Source of the DNA: Lysobacter changpingensis
GTDB taxonomy: Bacteria > Pseudomonadota > Gammaproteobacteria > Xanthomonadales > Xanthomonadaceae
Length of the DNA stretch: 64,000 nucleotides
Direction of reading: 5' to 3'
Assembly: GCF_017308985.1 (NCBI RefSeq)
Contig: NZ_JADWPE010000001.1
Span: 336,561-400,560, forward strand
The notes beneath the pieces are model-generated. The model had not been told where the DNA came from. It ran no database searches and saw only the letters and a program-made list of their open reading frames with translations. Shown here in pieces: positions 62,829-64,000 of the stretch (its first letter is position 1; each line of letters opens with the position of its first letter). The translations under genes and the position numbers were made by a program.

Positions 62829-63935
62829 GTGTCCGCACCGCCCCGCAAGATCCTGCACGTCGACATGGACGCGTTCTACGCGTCCGTGGAGCAGCGCGAC
62901 GACCCCACGCTGCGCGGGCGGCCCGTCGTGGTCGCCTGGCGCGGCGCGCGGTCGGTGGTGTGCGCGGCCAGCTACGAGGCGCGCAAGTTCGGCGTGCGCT
63001 CGGCGATGCCCGCGATCCGCGCCGAGCGCCTGTGCCCGCAGGCGGTGTTCGTGCCGCCGGATTTCACCCGCTACAAGGCGGTGTCGCGGCAGGTGCGCGA
63101 GATCTTCTCGCGCCACACCGACCTCATCGAACCGCTCTCGCTGGACGAGGCCTACCTCGACGTCAGTGAAACCAAGACCGGCCTGCCGACCGCCACCGCC
63201 ACCGCGCAGGCCATCCGCGAGGCCATCCGCGAGGAAACGCAGCTCACCGCCTCCGCCGGCGTGGCGCCGAACAAATTCCTGGCGAAGATCGCCTCCGACT
63301 GGCGCAAGCCCGACGGCCTGTTCGTGGTCCGCCCGCACCAGGTTGAGGCCTTCCTCGCGCCGCTGCCCGTTGGGCGCCTGCCCGGCGTGGGCAAGGTGAT
63401 GGAGCGCAGGCTGGAGGAACTCGGCATCGCGACCGTCGCGCATCTGCGCGAGCTCGGCGCGGCGGAACTGGAACTGCGCTTCGGCCGATGGGGCCGACGC
63501 CTGCATGAGCTCTCGCTCGGCATCGACCACAACCCGGTCGAGCCCGAGCGCCCGACGTTGCAGATCTCCTCCGAGGACACCTTCGAGCGCGACATCCCGC
63601 TGGACGAGCTGGAGCCGCACATCCGTCGCCTCGCCGGGAAGACCTGGGAAGGCTACGGCCGCGAACTGGCACGCGATCCCGAGCGCGTGGCGCGCACGGT
63701 CGTGCTGAAGCTGAAGACCGCCGACTTCCGCATCCTCACGCGCAGCCTCACGCCGATGGAGCGGCCGACGAGCCTGGAGCAGCTCGCGCGCCTCGCGTGC
63801 GACCTGCGCGGGCGCGTACCGCTGCCGGCGGACACGCGTTACCGGCTGGTGGGCGTGGGATTGTCGGGCTTCATCGATCGCGACGAGGTGCCGGTGGCGC
63901 AGAGCGATCTGTTCGAGGCCGACGCCGCGATCTGA
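62829..63935 (+). CDS. dinB: DNA polymerase IV
   Basis: 368-residue Y-family polymerase, GTG start at 62829. Metal-binding residues Asp12 in LHVDMDAFYASVEQ and Asp106-Glu107 in PLSLDEAYLDVS; palm, fingers (YEARKFGVRSAMP) and thumb (LPGVGKVMERRLEELGI) are all present, followed by a little-finger domain and a C-terminal QSDLFEAD beta-clamp-binding motif. It performs error-prone translesion synthesis. A LexA-like site upstream suggests induction by DNA damage. Confidence 0.95.
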   Translation: MSAPPRKILHVDMDAFYASVEQRDDPTLRGRPVVVAWRGARSVVCAASYEARKFGVRSAMPAIRAERLCPQAVFVPPDFTRYKAVSRQVREIFSRHTDLIEPLSLDEAYLDVSETKTGLPTATATAQAIREAIREETQLTASAGVAPNKFLAKIASDWRKPDGLFVVRPHQVEAFLAPLPVGRLPGVGKVMERRLEELGIATVAHLRELGAAELELRFGRWGRRLHELSLGIDHNPVEPERPTLQISSEDTFERDIPLDELEPHIRRLAGKTWEGYGRELARDPERVARTVVLKLKTADFRILTRSLTPMERPTSLEQLARLACDLRGRVPLPADTRYRLVGVGLSGFIDRDEVPVAQSDLFEADAAI

Positions 63936-63946
63936 TCGACGCTCTG

Positions 63947-63975
63947 GTAGCCCGGGTAAGCGAAGCGCACCCGGG
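63947..63975 (+). repeat. Forward REP after dinB
   Basis: GTAGCCCGGGTAAGCG with the CACCCGGGG second arm; starts 11 bp after the dinB stop. Confidence 0.8.
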
Positions 63976-64000
63976 GAACCTCGCCGCGACCGTCACGCAC

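Overview
The window is a high-GC chromosomal segment whose gene families and repeats point to Xanthomonadaceae, most likely Lysobacter or a close relative. The markers are two large TonB-dependent receptors, a Csu-type pilus cluster, RluB with a long Gly/Arg tail, a class III PHA synthase, a small XAC0095-like protein, and many GTAG-type REP palindromes like the SMAG elements of Stenotrophomonas. The species call is inference; nothing in the window names the organism.

Layout. 1-6349 (minus): a glycan-uptake locus with a sugar-binding lipoprotein (cut by the window edge), a GH144/glucoamylase-family lipoprotein, an Oar-like TonB receptor and a LacI regulator, with matching LacI-type operators upstream of receptor and regulator. 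6503-11255: BolA and YciI proteins, then scpA-scpB-rluB. 11462-16534: a Csu/spore-coat-U pilus operon (two major-subunit-like genes, one internally shortened; chaperone, usher, tip subunit). 16535-17313: palindromes and composite REP blocks. 17314-23973: AsmA-like protein, YbaK-type deacylase, OmpA lipoprotein, omega-amidase plus aminotransferase, DUF3293. 24146-31111: a complete cytochrome c maturation operon ccmABCDEFGHI. 31227-33590: a MetX-family acyltransferase, a cysteine-dioxygenase-like enzyme and a DUF2214 membrane protein. 33633-33719: tRNA-Leu(CAA), followed by a terminator and an isolated VgrG N-terminal piece. 34679-39261: small housekeeping and hypothetical genes (DUF1579, NRDE, DedA-rhodanese, PspC, DUF5329, SGNH hydrolase). 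39435-44353: polyester metabolism (PhaC, PhaE, 3HB-oligomer hydrolase) with PssA between. 44445-49027: a CrbR/CrbS-like two-component pair with a KGG stress protein between. 49028-53869: a 149-bp tandem repeat array, a second TonB receptor and a divergent GntP permease.

The most unusual part is about 54230-56960, a lower-GC islet on the minus strand with three genes: a ThsB-like (DUF1863) TIR protein, a four-helix SLATT/DUF4231 membrane protein, and a second TIR protein split by a one-base frameshift. This looks like an anti-phage module in which TIR enzymes make a nucleotide signal and the membrane protein is the effector. That function is inference from domain content; no ThsA or other classical Thoeris effector is present. 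The islet lies next to a CPBP membrane protease.

The window ends with a Pat-type acetyltransferase (59447-62149), an HPF-like protein and dinB, which has a LexA-like inverted repeat upstream.
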